NCBI GenBank assembly: GCA_029964075.1
Contig: CM057141.1
Span: 9,176,001-9,240,000 of the forward strand
Direction: 5' to 3'
DNA length: 64,000 bases
Source of the DNA: Patiria pectinifera
Lineage: Eukaryota; Echinodermata; Asteroidea; Valvatida; Asterinidae
Shown piece by piece: positions 1 to 14,245 of the stretch; the first letter of the stretch is position 1; the number at the start of each line of letters is the position of its first letter. The position numbers and the translations under genes are program-made. The notes under the pieces were generated by a model. That model did no database searches. It was not told the origin of the DNA and saw nothing but the letters and a program-made list of their open reading frames with translations.

Positions 1-500
1 TTCCTTAGAAAATTCCTGAAAAATCAACCATGGCAGTTTTTATATTAGTTTTTACTTTAATTGTCGATTTAAGGGTAGGTCTAAAACATTTCAAAGCTTC
101 GAGGCAATTAGCAAACTCGAACATGCCCCGCGCACGCTTAAAACTTCAGGTTGACAATACCTCTGCTTTAAAATATGCACAGGACGTCCACAGTGTACAT
201 GTACCTGCACGTACATTGTACGTTGTACAAATCGTATGTCAGTCAGCCCGCGCGCAGCGCATGTGTTGCCAAGGTCAATTCCTGTCCACAGTGACCGTTT
301 TAGCCGATTTCCGGCTAACTTTGACAGATTTCATGTTCATGCATAGTGATAGTCAGGGACGTTGATAAAAACAAATCATAATGCGGAAAGCCCTATCTTC
401 TGTTGCAAAAAGACATAGATCTCTACTTATATGTCTATGGGTCCAACAGATAATCAATATTGGGAACAGCTCTGTGGTTGTTCACAACCACAATTTCTAG
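1..500 (+). repeat. Array unit, type A, 5'-truncated by window edge
   Basis: Only the 3' third of a type A unit is in the window. It contains the GTACAT-rich stretch, the TTAGCCG/CGGCTAA hairpin (about 300-320) and the terminal hairpin TGTGGTTG/CAACCACA followed by CTAG at 497-500. Confidence 0.75.
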
Positions 501-1849
501 TTTGTTTTTTTTTCTTTTTTTTTCTTTTTCCACTTTTCCCCATAGGTTTTGTACACGTTTTTATTCTACAAGCCACTTTGGCAATTATTTTAAATCCGAT
601 CAACTTTAAACTCAGCATAGTTATTAACCATCATCTGAGGATGTATGCCGAAACTTTTCGTCATGCTGACGTCATCACGTGATTTATTATAGATTTTTGA
701 ATATTTAATTTTTCCCATAGACTTTGTACACAGAAATTTCTAAAAAAATGTCGATTTTCAGAGGGCATTTTCAACTCTTTGCCAGTAATTCATTTACACC
801 AATCTTTGTCCAAGCAAAGACCCTAATTCAAACAACATTGTGTAATGATGACGTCATGATGACGTCATCCGGTGTTTATTTATAGGCAATTGAATAGTGA
901 CACTTTTAATATTAAAAAATGCATAACAAATCAACCATACGCGTCCGCAGCATTCTGTTGCCGGCAAGTGGTAGAGTAGGTTGAGGTCTTTATTTCATTC
1001 AGTGTGCGTGAAATCACGTGACCCTTGCTTCCGGTCGAAAAAGGCCAAAACCGGAAGTGGCTTCTTATTTGAAAGTGGTAATAGATATGAACTTGCTTTT
1101 AACGGTGTTAGTCTCTTGGCTGATAGTATTCTTCAAATCATCTACCGATGACGTCATGCAATCTTCGAGCGCCCTCTAGCGACAGGTTGAAAATTTTCAA
1201 AAATGTATTTTGAATAGATGTCTGTGGCGAAGTTTGTCGGAATTACCTAAATATTGGTGTATATGATGACCTTGACCCACTTGAGACGTGTGCGAAGTTT
1301 AAGGTGTATGACGTCATCAGACCGGAAGTTATAATGAAAAGACCCTTTTTCCTTAGAAAATTCCTGAAAAATCAACCATGGCAGTTTTTATATTAGTTTT
1401 TACTCTAATTGTCTATTTAAGGGTAGGTCTAAAACATTTCAAAGCTGCAAGGCAATAAGCAAACTCGGACATGCCCTGCGCACGCTTAAAACTTCAGGTT
1501 GACAATACCTCTGCTTTAAAACATGCACAAGACGACCACAATGAACATGTACATGTACATGCACGTACGTTGTACATATCGTATGTCAGTCAGCCCGCGC
1601 ACAGCGCACGTGTTGCTGGGGTCAAATCCTGTCCACAGTGACCGTTTTAGCCGATTTCCGGCTAACTTTGACAGATTTTATGTTCATGCATATAGTCAGG
1701 GACGTTTTATTGATAAAAACAAATCATACTGCGGAAAAGTCCTATCTTCTGTTGCAAACAGACATAGATCTCTACTTATATGTCTATGGGTCCAACAGAT
1801 AATCAATATTGGGAACAGCTCTGTGGTTGTTCACAACCACAATTTCTAG
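501..1849 (+). repeat. Array unit, type A (1,349 bp), canonical
   Basis: This is the best reference copy of type A. In order it has: a T-rich start; a CCATAGG...ACACG block shared with type B; a paired TGACGTCA motif (about 848-870); a CCGGAAGT pair near 1030-1060; a single TGACGTCA near 1148 and 1309; a TTAGCCG/CGGCTAA hairpin near 1650; nested arms CTGTTG...CAACAG with CATAGA/TCTATG inside; and the terminal hairpin plus CTAG. Confidence 0.75.
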
Positions 1850-3010
1850 TTTTCCTTTTTAGCTGTTTCGGTGTACACACCGAAACAGCTCTTGTTTTTG
1901 TTATTTTTAGTTTTTCTCTTTTTTTTTTTTCCACTTTTTTTCTCATAGGATAACACGTGTTTTCGTTCTACAAGTCACTTTTGGCATTTTTTCAAATCCG
2001 ATCGACTTCAAACCTGGCATACACTTAGACCACTATCTGAAGATGTGCACTGAATCATGACGTCATCATGACGTCATCACGTGTCACATGACATCATCCT
2101 TTAAGAGCATACTTTAAGGCCCTATATCTACACAACCGGAAGTCCGATTTGGTCCAAACCTGGTATGCAAGTATTCCGGGACGTGTTATAGACAAAAATT
2201 ACAGTGACGTCATGATGACGTCATCGTGTGATTTTATATAAATTATTTACTTTTTGGACCTTTTACTCATATCTCATTAACGGAATGTGGTAAATTCAAA
2301 ATTCTTTTTGTAACAGGTTTGTTAGGTCATAGATAGATGCACAAAATTTGTTAAAATGTGTGACGTCATCATGACGTCATCAAAAACGTGATTTTTTTAT
2401 TCACATATAAGGGTATGTCCGATCGTTATGAAACTTGGTGGGTAGGTAGGTATGGATAACAGCATTCAAAATCTGAAGTGACGTCATCATGACGTCATCA
2501 TCTGATTTTTTATGAATTTTTCAAATTTTAATATTTTCTTCAAATTTTGCAAAAATTATATAAAATACGGTCTGATCGACTTCAAACCTGGCACACACTT
2601 ATACAACCATCGGAAAATGTATGCCGAATCATGACATCATCATGACGTGATCACGTGTCACATTACGTAATCCTAAAAGTGCATACTTTAAGGCCCTATA
2701 TCTACAGAACCGGAGGTCGAATTGGGTTCAAACTTGGTATGCAAGTATTCTGGGACGTGTTGTAGATAGAAATTACAGTGACGTCACGATGACATCATCA
2801 TGTGATTTTATATAAATTTTACTCATATCTCATCAATGGAACGTGGTTAATTTTTTTTTTGCAAAAGGTTTGTTAGGTCGTAGATAGATACAGAAAATTT
2901 CAAAAAAATACGCATGTACATGTTTATTCGACCTGGATGAAACTCCTTTACAGCAGTCATTAATAAAACGGTCGAAACAGCTCAGTGTTTGTCCACAAAC
3001 ACATTTCTAG
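1850..3010 (+). repeat. Array unit, type B (1,161 bp)
   Basis: It opens with a 30-bp hairpin (1861-1890, stem AGCTGTTTCGGTGT). Its first ~130 bp match type A, but the interior is different: a chain of ~150-190-bp subunits, each with a CCGATT(T/G)GGTTCAAACTTGGTATG-like line and a TGACGTCA pair. It ends with the type B hairpin GTGTTTGT/ACAAACAC plus CTAG. Confidence 0.7.
1861..1890. repeat. 30-bp palindrome, type B stem
   Basis: Stem AGCTGTTTCGGTGT with ACACCGAAACAGCT and a 2-nt loop. It lies 11 nt after a unit end. The right arm resembles the sequence just before the type B terminal hairpin. Further copies are at 14251-14280 and 15954-15983. Confidence 0.85.
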
Positions 3011-4352
3011 TTTTTTTTTTTTTTCTTTTTCCACTTTTCCCATAGGTTTTGTACACGTTTTTATTCTACAAGCCACTTTGGCAATTATTTTAAATCCGAT
3101 CAACTTTAAACTCAGCATAGTTATTAAGCATCATCTGAAGATGTGTGCCGAATCTTTTCGTCATGCTGACGTCATCACGTGATTTATTATAGAATTTTGA
3201 ATATTTAATTTTTCCCATAGACTTTGTACACAGATTTTTTTTTAAAAATGTCGATTTTCAGAGGGCATTTTCAACTCTTTGCCAGTAATTTATTTACACC
3301 AATCTTTGTCCAAGCAAAGACCCTAATTCAAACAACATTGTGTAATGATGACGTCATGATGACGTCATCCGGTGTTTATTTATATGCAATTGAATAGTGA
3401 CACTTTTAATATTTAAAAATGCATAAGAAATCAACCGTACGCGTCCGCAGCATTCTGTTGCCGGCAAGTGGTAGAGTAGGTTCAGGTCTTTATTTCATTC
3501 AGTGTGCGTGAAATCACGTGACCCTTGCTTCCGGTCGAAAAAGGCCAAAACCGGAAGTGGCTTATTATTTGAAAGTGGTAATAGATATGAACTTGCTTTC
3601 AACGGTGTTAGTCTCTTGGCCAATAGTATTCTTTAAATCATCAACCGATGACGTCATGCAATCTTCGAGCGCCCTCTAGCGACAGGTTGAAAATTTATAA
3701 AAATGTATTTTGAATAGATGTCTGTGGCGAAGTTTGTCGGAATCGCCTAAATATTGGTGTATATGATGACCTTGACCCACCTAAGACGTGTGCGAAGTTT
3801 AAGGTGTATGACGTCATCAGACCGGAAGTTATAATGAAAAGACCCTTTTTCCTTAGAAAATTCCTGAAAAATCAACCATGGCAGTTTTTATATTAGTTTT
3901 TACTTTAATTGTCTATTGAAGGGTAGGTCTAAAACATTTGAAAGCTCTGAGGCAATAAGCAAACTCGGACATGCCCTGCGCACGCTTAAAACTTCAGGTT
4001 GACAATACCTCTGCTTTGAAACATGTACAGGACGTCCACAATGTACAGTACATGTACATGTACATGCACGTACGTTGTACATATCGTATGTCAGTCAGCC
4101 CGCGCACAGCGCACGTGTTGCTTAGGTCAAATCCTGTCCACAGTGACCGTTTTAGCCGATTTCCGGCTAACTTTGACAGATTTTATGTTCATGCATAGTC
4201 AGGGACGTATTATTGATAAAAACAAATCATAATGCGGAAAAGCCCTATCTTCTGTTGCAAACAGACATAGATCTCTACTGATATGTCTATGGGTCCAACA
4301 GATAATCAATATTGGGAACAGCTCTGTGGTTGTTCACAACCACAATTTCTAG
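3011..4352 (+). repeat. Array unit, type A (1,342 bp)
   Basis: Colinear with the canonical type A unit at 501-1849 with scattered substitutions. The GTACAT stretch is expanded near 4046-4082. Intact terminal hairpin and CTAG. Confidence 0.75.
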
Positions 4353-5831
4353 TTAGCTGTTCCCAATTTCAATTGGGAACAGCTCTTGTTTTCGTTAAAG
4401 TTTTTTTTTTTCCTTTTTTTTAGCTGTTCCCAATTTCAATTGGGAACAGCTCTTGTTTTCGTTAAAGTTTTTTTTTTTCCTTTTTTTTTTTTTTTTTTTT
4501 TTTTTTCTTTTTCCACTTTTCCCCATAGGTTTTGTACACGTTTTTATTCTACAAGCCACTTTGGCAATTATTTTAAATCCGATCAACTTTAAACTCAGCA
4601 TAGTTATTAACCATCATCTGAGGATGTATGCCGAAACTTTTCGTCATGCTGACGTCATCACGTGATTTATTATAGAATTTTGAATATTTAATTTTTCCCA
4701 TAGACTTTGTACACAGAAATTTAAAAAAAAATGTCAATTTTCAAAGGGCATTTTCGACTCTTTGCCAGTAATTCATTTACACCAATCCTTGTCCAAGCAA
4801 AGACCCTTACTTAAACAGCATTGTGTAATGATGACATCATGATGACGTCATCCGGTGTTTATTTATAGGCAATTAAATTGTGACACTTTTAATATTTAAA
4901 AATGCATAAGAAATCAACCGTACGCATCTGCAGCATTCGGTTGCCAGCAAGTGGTAGAGTAGGTTGAGGTCTTTATTTCATTCAGTGTGCGTGAAATCAC
5001 GTGACCCTTGCTTCCGGTCGAAAAAGGCCAAAACCGGAAGTGGCTTATTATTTAAAAGTGGTAATAGATATGAACTTGCTTTCAACGGTGTTAGTCTCTT
5101 GGCTGATAGTATTCTTCAAATCATCTACCGATGACGTCATGCAATCTTCGAGCGCCCTCTAGCGACAGGTTGAAAATTTTCAAAAATGTATTTTGAATAG
5201 ATGTCTGTGGCGAAGTTTGTCGGAATCACTTAAATATTGGTGTATATAATGACCTTGACCCACTTAAGCCGTGTGCGAAGTTTAACGTGTATGACGTCAT
5301 CAGACCGGAAGTTATAATGAAAAGACCCTTTTTCCTTAGAAAATTCCTGAAAAATCAACCATGGCAGTTTTTATATTAGTTTCTACTTTAATTGTCTATT
5401 TAAGGGTAGGTCTAAAACATTTCAAAGCTTCGAGGCAATAAGCAAACTCGGACATGCCCCGCGCACGCTTGAAACTTCAGGTTGACAATACCTCTGCTTT
5501 AAAAAATGCACAGGACGTCCACAATATACATTTACATGCACGTACATTGTACGTTGTACATATCGTATGTCAGTCAGCCCGCGCGCAGCGCACGTGTTGC
5601 TGAGGTCAAATCCTGTCCACAGTGACCGTTTCAGCCGATTTCCGGCTAACTTTGACAGATTTTATGTTCATGCATAGTGATAGTCAGGGGCGTTGTTAAA
5701 AACAAATCATTATGCGGAAAGCCCTATCTTCTGTTGCAAACAGACATAGATCTCTACTTATATGTCTATGGGTCCAACAGATAATCAATATTGGGAACAG
5801 CTCTGTGGTTGTTCACAACCACAATTTCTAG
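4353..5831 (+). repeat. Array unit, type A with duplicated leading hairpin (1,479 bp)
   Basis: Begins with two direct copies, 67 bp apart, of a 30-bp near-perfect palindrome (4355-4384 and 4422-4451; stem AGCTGTTCCCAATT, 2-nt loop) each followed by a pyrimidine run, then a normal type A unit. The extra module explains the greater length. Confidence 0.75.
4355..4384. repeat. 30-bp palindrome, type A stem
   Basis: Stem AGCTGTTCCCAATT with AATTGGGAACAGCT and loop TC, 2 nt after a unit end. Its right arm matches the TTGGGAACAGCTC that precedes the type A terminal hairpin. Other copies are at 4422-4451 and 8537-8566. Confidence 0.85.
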
Positions 5832-7179
5832 TTTTTTTCTTTTTTTTTCTTTTTCCACTTTTCCCATAGGTTTTGTACACGTTTTTATTCTACAAGCCAC
5901 TTTGGCAATTATTTTAAATCCGATCAACTTTAAACTTGGCATAGTCATTAACAATCATCTGAGGATGTATGCCGAAACTTTTCGTCATGCTGACGTCATC
6001 ACGTGATTTATTATAGAATTTTGAATATTTAATTTTTCCCATAGACTTTGTACACAGATTTTTATTTTTAAATCTCGATTTTCAGAGGGCATTTTCAACT
6101 CTTTGCCAGTAATTCATTTACACCAATCTTTGTCCAAGCAAAGACCCTAATTCAAACAACATTGTGTAATGATGACGTCATGATGACGTCATCCGGTGTT
6201 TATTTATAGTCAATTGAATAGTAACACTTTTAATATTAAAAAATGCATAAGAAATCAACCGTACGCGTCCGCAGCATTCTGTTGCCGGCAAGTGGTAGAG
6301 TAGGTTAGGGTCTTTATTTCATTCAGTGTGCGTGAAATCACGTGACCCTTGCTTCCGGTCGAAAAAGGCCAAAACCGGAAGTGGCTTATTATTTAAAAGT
6401 GGTAATAGATATGAACTTGCTTTTAACGGTGTTAGTGTCTTGGCTAATAGTATTCTTTAAATCATCTACCGATGACGTCATGCAATCTTCGAGCGCCCTC
6501 TAGCGACAGGTTGAAAATTTTCAAAAATGTATTTTGAATAGATGTCTGTGGCGAAGTTTGTCAGAATTGCCTAATAATCGGTATATATGATGACCTTGAC
6601 CCACTTAACACGTGTGCGAAGTTTAAGGGGTATGACGTCATCAGACCGGAAGTTATAATGAAAAGACCCTTTATCCTTAGAAAATTCCTGAAAAATCAAC
6701 CATGGCAGTTTTTATATTAGTTTTTACTTTAATTGTCTATTTAAGGTTAGGTCTAAAACATTTCAAAGCTTTGAGGCAATTAGCAAACTCGGACATGCCC
6801 CGCGCACGCTTAAAACTTCAGGTTGACAATATCTCTGCATTAAAACATGCACAAGACGTCCACAATGGACATGTACATACACGTACATTGTACGTTGTAC
6901 ATGTACATTATCGTATGTCAGTAAGCCCGCGCTTAGCGCCCGTGTCGCTGAGGTCAAATCCTGTCCACAGTGACCGTTTTAGCCGATTTCCGGCTAACTT
7001 TGACAGATTTTATGTTCATGCATAGTGATAGTCAGGGACGTTGATCAAAACAAATCATAATGCGGAAAGCCCTGTTTTCTGTTGCAAACAGACATAGATC
7101 TCTACTTATATGTCTATGGGTCCAACAGATAATCAATATTGGGAACAGCTCTGTGGTTGTTCACAACCACAATTTCTAG
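5832..7179 (+). repeat. Array unit, type A (1,348 bp)
   Basis: Full-length copy colinear with 501-1849; intact terminal hairpin and CTAG ending at 7179. Confidence 0.75.
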
Positions 7180-8527
7180 TTTTTTTTTTTTTTCTTTTCT
7201 TTTCTTTTTCCACTTTTCCGCATAGGTTTTGTACACGTTTTTATTCTACAAGCCACTTTGGCAATTATTTTAAATCCGATCAACTTTAAACTCAGCATAG
7301 TTATTAACCATCATCTGAGGATGTATGCCGAAACTTTTCGTCATGCTGACGTCATCACGTGATTTATTATAGAATTTTGAATATTTAATTTTTCCCATAG
7401 ACTTTGTACACAGAAATTTAAAAAAAATGTCAATTTTCAAAGGGCATTTTCGACTCTTTGCCAGTAATTCATTTACACCAATCCTTGTCCAAGCAAAGAC
7501 CCTTACTCAAACAGCATTGTGTAATGATGACGTCATGATGACGTCATCCGGTGTTTATTTATAGGCAATTAAATTGTTACACTTTTAATATTTAAAAATG
7601 CATAAGAAATCAACCGTACGCGTCCGCAGCATTCTGTTGCCAGCAAGTGGTAGAGTAGGTTGAGGTCTTTATTTCATTCAGTGTGCGTGAAATCACGTGA
7701 CCCTTGCTTCCGGTCGAAAAAGGCCAAAACCGGAAGTGGCTTATTATTTAAAAGTGGTAATAGATATGAACTTGCTTTCAACGGTGTTAGTCTCTTGGCT
7801 GATAGTATTCTTCAAATCATCTACCGATGACGTCATGCAATCTTCGAGCGCCCTCTAGCGACAGGTTGAAAATTTTCAAAAATGTATTTTGAATAGATGT
7901 CTGTGGCGAAGTTTGTCGGAATCGCTTTAATATTGGTGTATATAATGACCTTGACCCACTTAAGCCGTGTGCGAAGTTTAAGGTGTATGACGTCATCAGA
8001 CCGGAAGTTATAATGAAAAGACCCTTTTTCCTTAGAAAATTCCTGAAAAATCAACCATGGCAGTTTTTATATTAGTTTTTACTTTAATTGTCGATTTAAG
8101 GGTAGGTCTAAAACATTTCAAAGCTTCGAGGCAATAAGCAAACTCGGACATGCCCCGCGCACGCTTGAAACTTCAGGTTGACAATACCTCTGCTTTAAAA
8201 AATGCACAGGACGTCCACAATGTACATGTACATGCACGTACATTGTACGTTGTACATATCGTATGTCAGTCAGCCCGCGCGCAGCGCACGTGTTGCTGAG
8301 GTCAAATCCTGTCCACAGTGACCGTTTTAGCCGATTTCCGGCTAACTTTGACATATTTTATGTTCATGCATAGTGATAGTCAGGGACGTTGTTAAAAACA
8401 AATCATTATGCGGAAAGCCCTATCTTCTGTTGCAAACAGACCTAGATCTCTACCTATATGTCTATGGGTCCAACAGATAATCAATATTGGGAACAGCTCT
8501 GTGGTTGTTCACAACCACAATTTCTAT
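7180..8527 (+). repeat. Array unit, type A (1,348 bp), CTAG mutated
   Basis: Full-length type A copy. The terminal hairpin is intact but the following CTAG reads CTAT (8524-8527). Confidence 0.7.
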
Positions 8528-9779
8528 TTTTTTTTTAGCTGTTCCCAATTTCAATTGGGAACAGCTCTTGTTTTCGTTAAAGTTTTTTTTTTTCCTTTTT
8601 TTTTTTTTTGTTTTTCCGCCAGTTGGGGAAAAACCTTTGTTTTTTTTTAATTTTTTTTTTTTTTTTTTTTTTTTTCCTCTTGGGACTTCCAACCAAAATG
8701 CCATAGACTTTGTGCACGTTTTTTCTAGCAAACACTTTTGGCATAAAACAAAGTCATATGACATCAAAACTTAACATAGTCACAGAACATATAGCAAAGG
8801 TCGTTCGCGAAGATAGACGCAATGATGACGTCATCATGGGTCATGTGACGTCATCGCAATGTTGCATATTTCAAAGCCCTATATCTACAGAACGGTATGT
8901 CCGATTGGCTTGAAACTCAGCATGTGGTTAGACAGGGAAGTGTTATAGATAAAATTTGAGATGACGTCATCATGACGTCATCATGTGATTTTATATTTAA
9001 TTTTGAATTTTTGAAGACTTTTGCCATATCTCACTAACGCAATATGATAAATTCGAAATTCTTTTTGTATTAGGTTCGCTGGGCAATAGATATATGCACA
9101 CAATTTGGAAAAATGCGTGACGTCATGATGACGTCAGCAAAAATGCGATTTTTTGAAACACATATAAGGGAATGTCCGATCGTCATGAAACTTGGTGGGT
9201 GGGTAGATAATAACACTAGTACACAAAATCTTGAATGACGTCACGATGACGTCATCAGTCGATTTGTAAAGATTTTTTTAAATTTTGCTTATTTTATTCT
9301 GCTTACAAAATTTAACACTTATATTAATCCGATTGTTTTCAAACTTGGTACAGACTAAAACCACAATAAAATAATGAGCACTGCCAAGTAATGTTACGAT
9401 GACGTCATCATTGGACATGTGACATCATCTTTAACTTATATATTTTTAACTTATATTTTAAGCCCCTATATCTCACGAACAGTACGTCAGATTGGGTTAA
9501 AACTTGGTATTGGGGTAGGCCGGGATGTGTTACAAATAAATATTGAGGTGACGTCATCATGACGTCATCTTGTGATTATATATATATATTTTATATATAA
9601 GACTTGCCGTATCTCACAAATGCATTATGCCAAAATCAAATTTCCCTTCAAATGAGGTTTGTTAGACAAAACATAAATGCACACAGTTTTGCACCAAACC
9701 AAAAACATGACCCCAATTAAAAAAAAAACATAATGCGGAAAAGCCCTATGCTCTGTTGCAAACAGACATAGACCTCTAG
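8528..9779 (+). repeat. Array unit, divergent type C (1,252 bp)
   Basis: Starts with the type A palindrome (8537-8566) and long T runs, then an interior that differs from A and B in sequence but has the same plan: ~150-190-bp subunits each with a TGACGTCA pair (for example near 8962, 9117, 9237, 9549). It ends at GACCTCTAG without the terminal hairpin, which looks deleted. Confidence 0.6.
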
Positions 9780-11117
9780 TTTTTCCTTTTTTTTCTTTTT
9801 CCACTTTTCCCATAGGTTTTGTACACGTTTTTATTCTACAAGCCACTTTGGCAATTATTTTAAATCCGATCAACTTTAAACTTTGCATAGTCATTAACAA
9901 TCATCTGAGGATGTATGCCGAAACTTTTGGTCATGCTGACGTCATCACGTGATTTATTATAGAATTTTGAATATTTAATTTTTCCCATAGACTTTGTACA
10001 CAGATTTTTTTTTAAAAATGTCGATTTTCAGAGGGCATTTTCAACTCTTTGCCAGTAATTCATTTACACCAATCTTTGTCCAAGCAAAGACCCTAATTCA
10101 AACAACATTGTGTAATGATGACGTCATGATGACGTCATCCGGTGTTTATTTATAGGCAATTATATTGTGACACTTTTAATATTAAAAAATGCATAAGAAA
10201 TCAACCGTACGCGTCCGCAGCATTCTGTTGCCGGCAAGTGGTAGAGTAGGTTGAGGTCTTTATTTCATTCAGTGTGCGTGAAATCACGTGACCCTTGCTT
10301 CCGGTCGAAAAAGGTCAAAACCGGAAGTGGCTTATTATTTAAAAGTGGTAATAGATATGAACTTGCTTTCAACGGTGTTAGTCTCTTGGCTAATAGTATT
10401 CTTCAAATCATCTACCGATGACGTTATGCAATCTTCGAGCGCCCTCTAGCGACGGGTTGAAAATTTTCAAAAATGTATTTTGAATAGATGTCTGTGGCGA
10501 AGTTTGTCGGAATGGCCTAATGATTGGTGTATATAATGACCTTGACCCACTTAAGACGTGTGCGAAGTTTCAGGTGTATGACGTCATCAGACCGGAAGTT
10601 ATAATGAAAAGACCCTTTTTCCTTAGAAAATTCCTGAAAAATCAACCATGGCAGTTTTTATATTAGTTTTTACTTTAATTGTCGATTTAAGGGTAGGTCT
10701 AAAACATTTCAAAGCTTCGAGGCAATTAGCAAACTCGGACATGCCCTGCGCACGCTTAAAACTTCAGGTTGACAATACCTCTGCTTTAAAACATGCACAG
10801 ACGTCCACAGTGTACATGTACATGCACGTACATTGTACGTTGTACATATCGTATGTCAGTCAGCCCGCGCGCAGCGCACGTGTTGCTGAGGTCAAATCCT
10901 GTCCACAGTGACCGTTTCAGCCGATTTCCGGCTAACTTTGACAGATTTTATGTTCATGCATAGTGATAGTCAGAGACTTTGTTAAAAACAAATCATTATG
11001 CGGAAAGCCCTATCTTCTGTTGCAAACAGACATAGATCTCTACTTATATGTCTATGGGTCCAACAGATAATCAATATTGGGAACAGCTCTGTGGTTGTTC
11101 ACAACCACAATTTCTAG
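9780..11117 (+). repeat. Array unit, type A (1,338 bp)
   Basis: Full-length type A copy with intact terminal hairpin and CTAG at 11114-11117. Confidence 0.75.
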
Positions 11118-13176
11118 TTTTTTTATTTTTTTTTTATTTTTCCACTTTTCCCATAGGTTTTGTACATGTTTTTATTCTACAAGCCACTTTGGCAATTATT
11201 TGAAATCCGGTCAACTTTAAACTCAGCCTAGTTATTAACCATCATCTGAGGATGTATGCCGAAACTTTTCGTCATGCTGACGTCATCACATGATTTATTA
11301 TAGAATTTTGAATATTTAATTTTTCCCATAGACTTTGTACACAGAAATTAAAAAAAAAATGTCGATTTTCAGAGGGCATTTTCAACTCTTTGCCAGTAAT
11401 TCATTTACACCAATCTTTGTCCAAGCAAAGACCCTGATTCAAACAACATTGTGTAATGATGACGTCATGATGACGTCATCCGGTGTTTATTTATAGGCAA
11501 TTAAATTGTGACACTTTTAACATTTAAAAATGTATAAGAAATCAACCGTACGCGTCCGCAGCATTCTGTTGCCGGCAAGTGGTAGAGTAGGTTCAGGTCT
11601 TTATTTCATTCAGTGTGCGTGAAATCACGTGACCCTTGCTTCCGGTCGAAAAAGGCCAAAACCGGAAGTGGCTTATTATTTGAAAGTTGTAATAGATATG
11701 AACTTGCTTTTAACGGTGTTAGTCTTTTGGCTGATAATATTCTTCAAATCATTTACCGATGACGTCATGCAAGCTTCGAGCACCCTCTAGCGACAGGTTG
11801 AACATTTTCAAAAATGTATTTTGGATAGATGTCTGTGGCGAAGTTTGTCGGAATCGCTTAAATATTGGTGAACATGATGACCTTGAACCACTTAAGACGT
11901 GTGCGAAGTTTAAGGTGTATGACGTCATCAGACCGGAAGTTATAATGAAAAGACTCTTTTTCCTTAGAAAATTCCTGAAAAATCAACCATGAAAGTTTTT
12001 ATATTAGTTTTTACTTTAATTGTCTATTGAAGGGTAGGTCTAAAACATTTCAAAGCTCCGAGGCAATAAGCAAACTCGGACATGCCCTGCGCACGCTTTA
12101 AACTTTAGGTTGACAATACCTCTGCTTTGAAACATGCACCGGACGTCCACAATGTACAGTACATGTACATGTACATGCACGTACGTTGTACATATCGTAT
12201 GTCAGTCAGCCCGCGCACAGCGCACGTATTGCTTAGGTCAAATCCTGTCCACAGTGACCGTTTTAGCCGATTTCCGGCTAACTTTGACAGATTTTATGTT
12301 CATGCATAGTCAGGGACGTATTATTGATAAAAACAAATCATAATGCGGAAAAGCCCTATCTTCTGTTATAGATATATAGATATGAACTTGCTTTTAACGG
12401 TGTTAGTCTCTTGGCTGATAGTATTCTTCAAATCATCTACCGATGACGTCATGCAATCTTCGAGCGCCCTCTAGCGACAGGTTAAAAAAATTCAAAAATG
12501 TATTTTGAATAGATGTCTGTGGCGAAGTTTGTCGGAATCGCCTAAATATCGGTGTATAGAATGACCTCGACCCACTTAAGACGTGTGCGAAGTTTAAGGT
12601 GCATGACGTCATCAGACCGGAAGTTATAATGAAAAGACTCTTTTTCCTTAAAAAACTCCTGAAAAATCAACCATGGCAGTTTTTGTATTAGTTTTTACTT
12701 TAATTGTCTATTTAAGGGTAGGTCTAAAACATTTCAAAGCTTCGAGGCAATAAGCAAACTTGGACATGCCCTGCGCACGCTTAAAACTTCAGGTTGACAA
12801 TAACTCTGCTTTAAAACATGCAGGACGTCCACTGTGACAATGTACATGTACATGTACACTGTACATGTACATGTACACTGTAGCCTACATGCACGTACGT
12901 TATACATATCGTAGTCAGTCAGCCCGCGCGCAGCCCACGTGTTGCTAAGGTCAAATCCTGTCCACAGTGACCGTTTTAGCCGATTTCCGGCTAACTTTGA
13001 CAGATTTTATGTTCATGCATAGTCAGGGACGTGTTATTGATAATAACAAATCATAATGCGGAAAAGCCATATCTTCTGTTGCAAACAGACATAGATCTCT
13101 ACTTATATGTCTATGGGTCCAACAGAAAATCAATATTGGAAACAGCTCTGTGGTTGTTCACAACCACAATTTCTCT
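11118..13176 (+). repeat. Array unit, rearranged double type A (2,059 bp)
   Basis: A type A copy runs to about 12367, stops inside the pre-terminal CTTCTGTT segment and jumps back to the internal ATAGATATGAACTTGC line, so the 3' half of a second type A copy follows. The end at 13176 has the hairpin but CTCT instead of CTAG. Confidence 0.65.
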
Positions 13177-14245
13177 TTTTTTTTCTTCCACTGTTTTTTC
13201 TCATAGGATAACACGTGTTTTCGTTCTACAAGGCACTTTTGGACTTTTTTCAAATCCGATCAACTTTAAACCTGGCACACACTTAGACCACCATCTGAAG
13301 ATGTATGCCGAATCATGACGTCATCATGACGTCATCACGTGTCACATGACGTCATCCTAAAAGAGCATAATTTAAGGCCCTATATCTGCAGAACCGAAAG
13401 TTCGATTTGGTTCAAACTTGGTATGCAAGTATGCAAGTATTCCGGGACGTGTAATAGACGAAAATTGCAGTGACGTCATGATGACGTCATCGCGTGATTT
13501 TATATAAATTATTCAATTTTTGGACCTTTTACTCATATTTCATAAACGGAATGTGGTAAATTCAAAATTCTTTTTGTAAAAGGTTTGTTAGGTCATACAT
13601 AGATGCATTACGTAAAATGTGTGACGTCATCATGACGTCATCAAAAACGTGATTTTTTTATTCGCATATATGTCCGATCGTTATGAAACTTGGTGGGTAG
13701 GTAGGTATAGATAAAAGCATTCAAAATCTGAAGTGACGTCATCATGACGTCATCGTCTGATTTTTTATGACTTTTTCAACTTTTAATATTTTCTTCAAAT
13801 TTTGCAAAAATTATACAAAATAAGGTCCGATCGACCTCAGAGAACCTGACGTCCGATTGGGTTCAATGTCGGTATGCAGATATTCCAGGAAGTGTTATAG
13901 ACAAAAACTGCAGTGACGTCACGATGACGTCATCATGTGATTTTATATGAATTATTCAATTTTTGGACCTTTCACTCATATTTCATCAATGGAACGTGGT
14001 AAATTCGAAATTCTTTTTTGCAAAAGGTTTGATAGGTCGTAGATAGATACAGAAAATTTCAAAAATGTGTGCCGTCATCATGACGTCATGAAAAAATGGG
14101 GTTTTTTTTGTACATAGGATGTACTTTTTGTATAGAATACACATGTACATGTACATGTTCATTCGACCTGGATGAAACTACTTTACAGCAGTCATTAATA
14201 AAACAGTCGAAACAGCTCAGTGTTTGTCCACAAACACATTTCTAG
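13177..14245 (+). repeat. Array unit, type B (1,069 bp)
   Basis: Type B start and interior with TGACGTCA pairs near 13318, 13471, 13623, 13736 and 13918, ending with the type B hairpin and CTAG at 14242-14245. Confidence 0.7.

Noticed and set aside
30-365. Repeated open frame beginning MAVFILVFTLIV in several array units (30, 6702, 10648)
   Set aside because: Other copies of the same unit carry stops or lose the ATG (for example near 3916 and 11990), and the substitution pattern does not respect codons. It is an artefact of the repeat.
612-660. Hammerhead-ribozyme-like core (CTGAGGA ... GAAA ... GTC) in type A units
   Set aside because: The three core motifs occur in order, but stem II could form at most one or two pairs and stem III only two. 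Type B copies lose GAAA. Probably chance.
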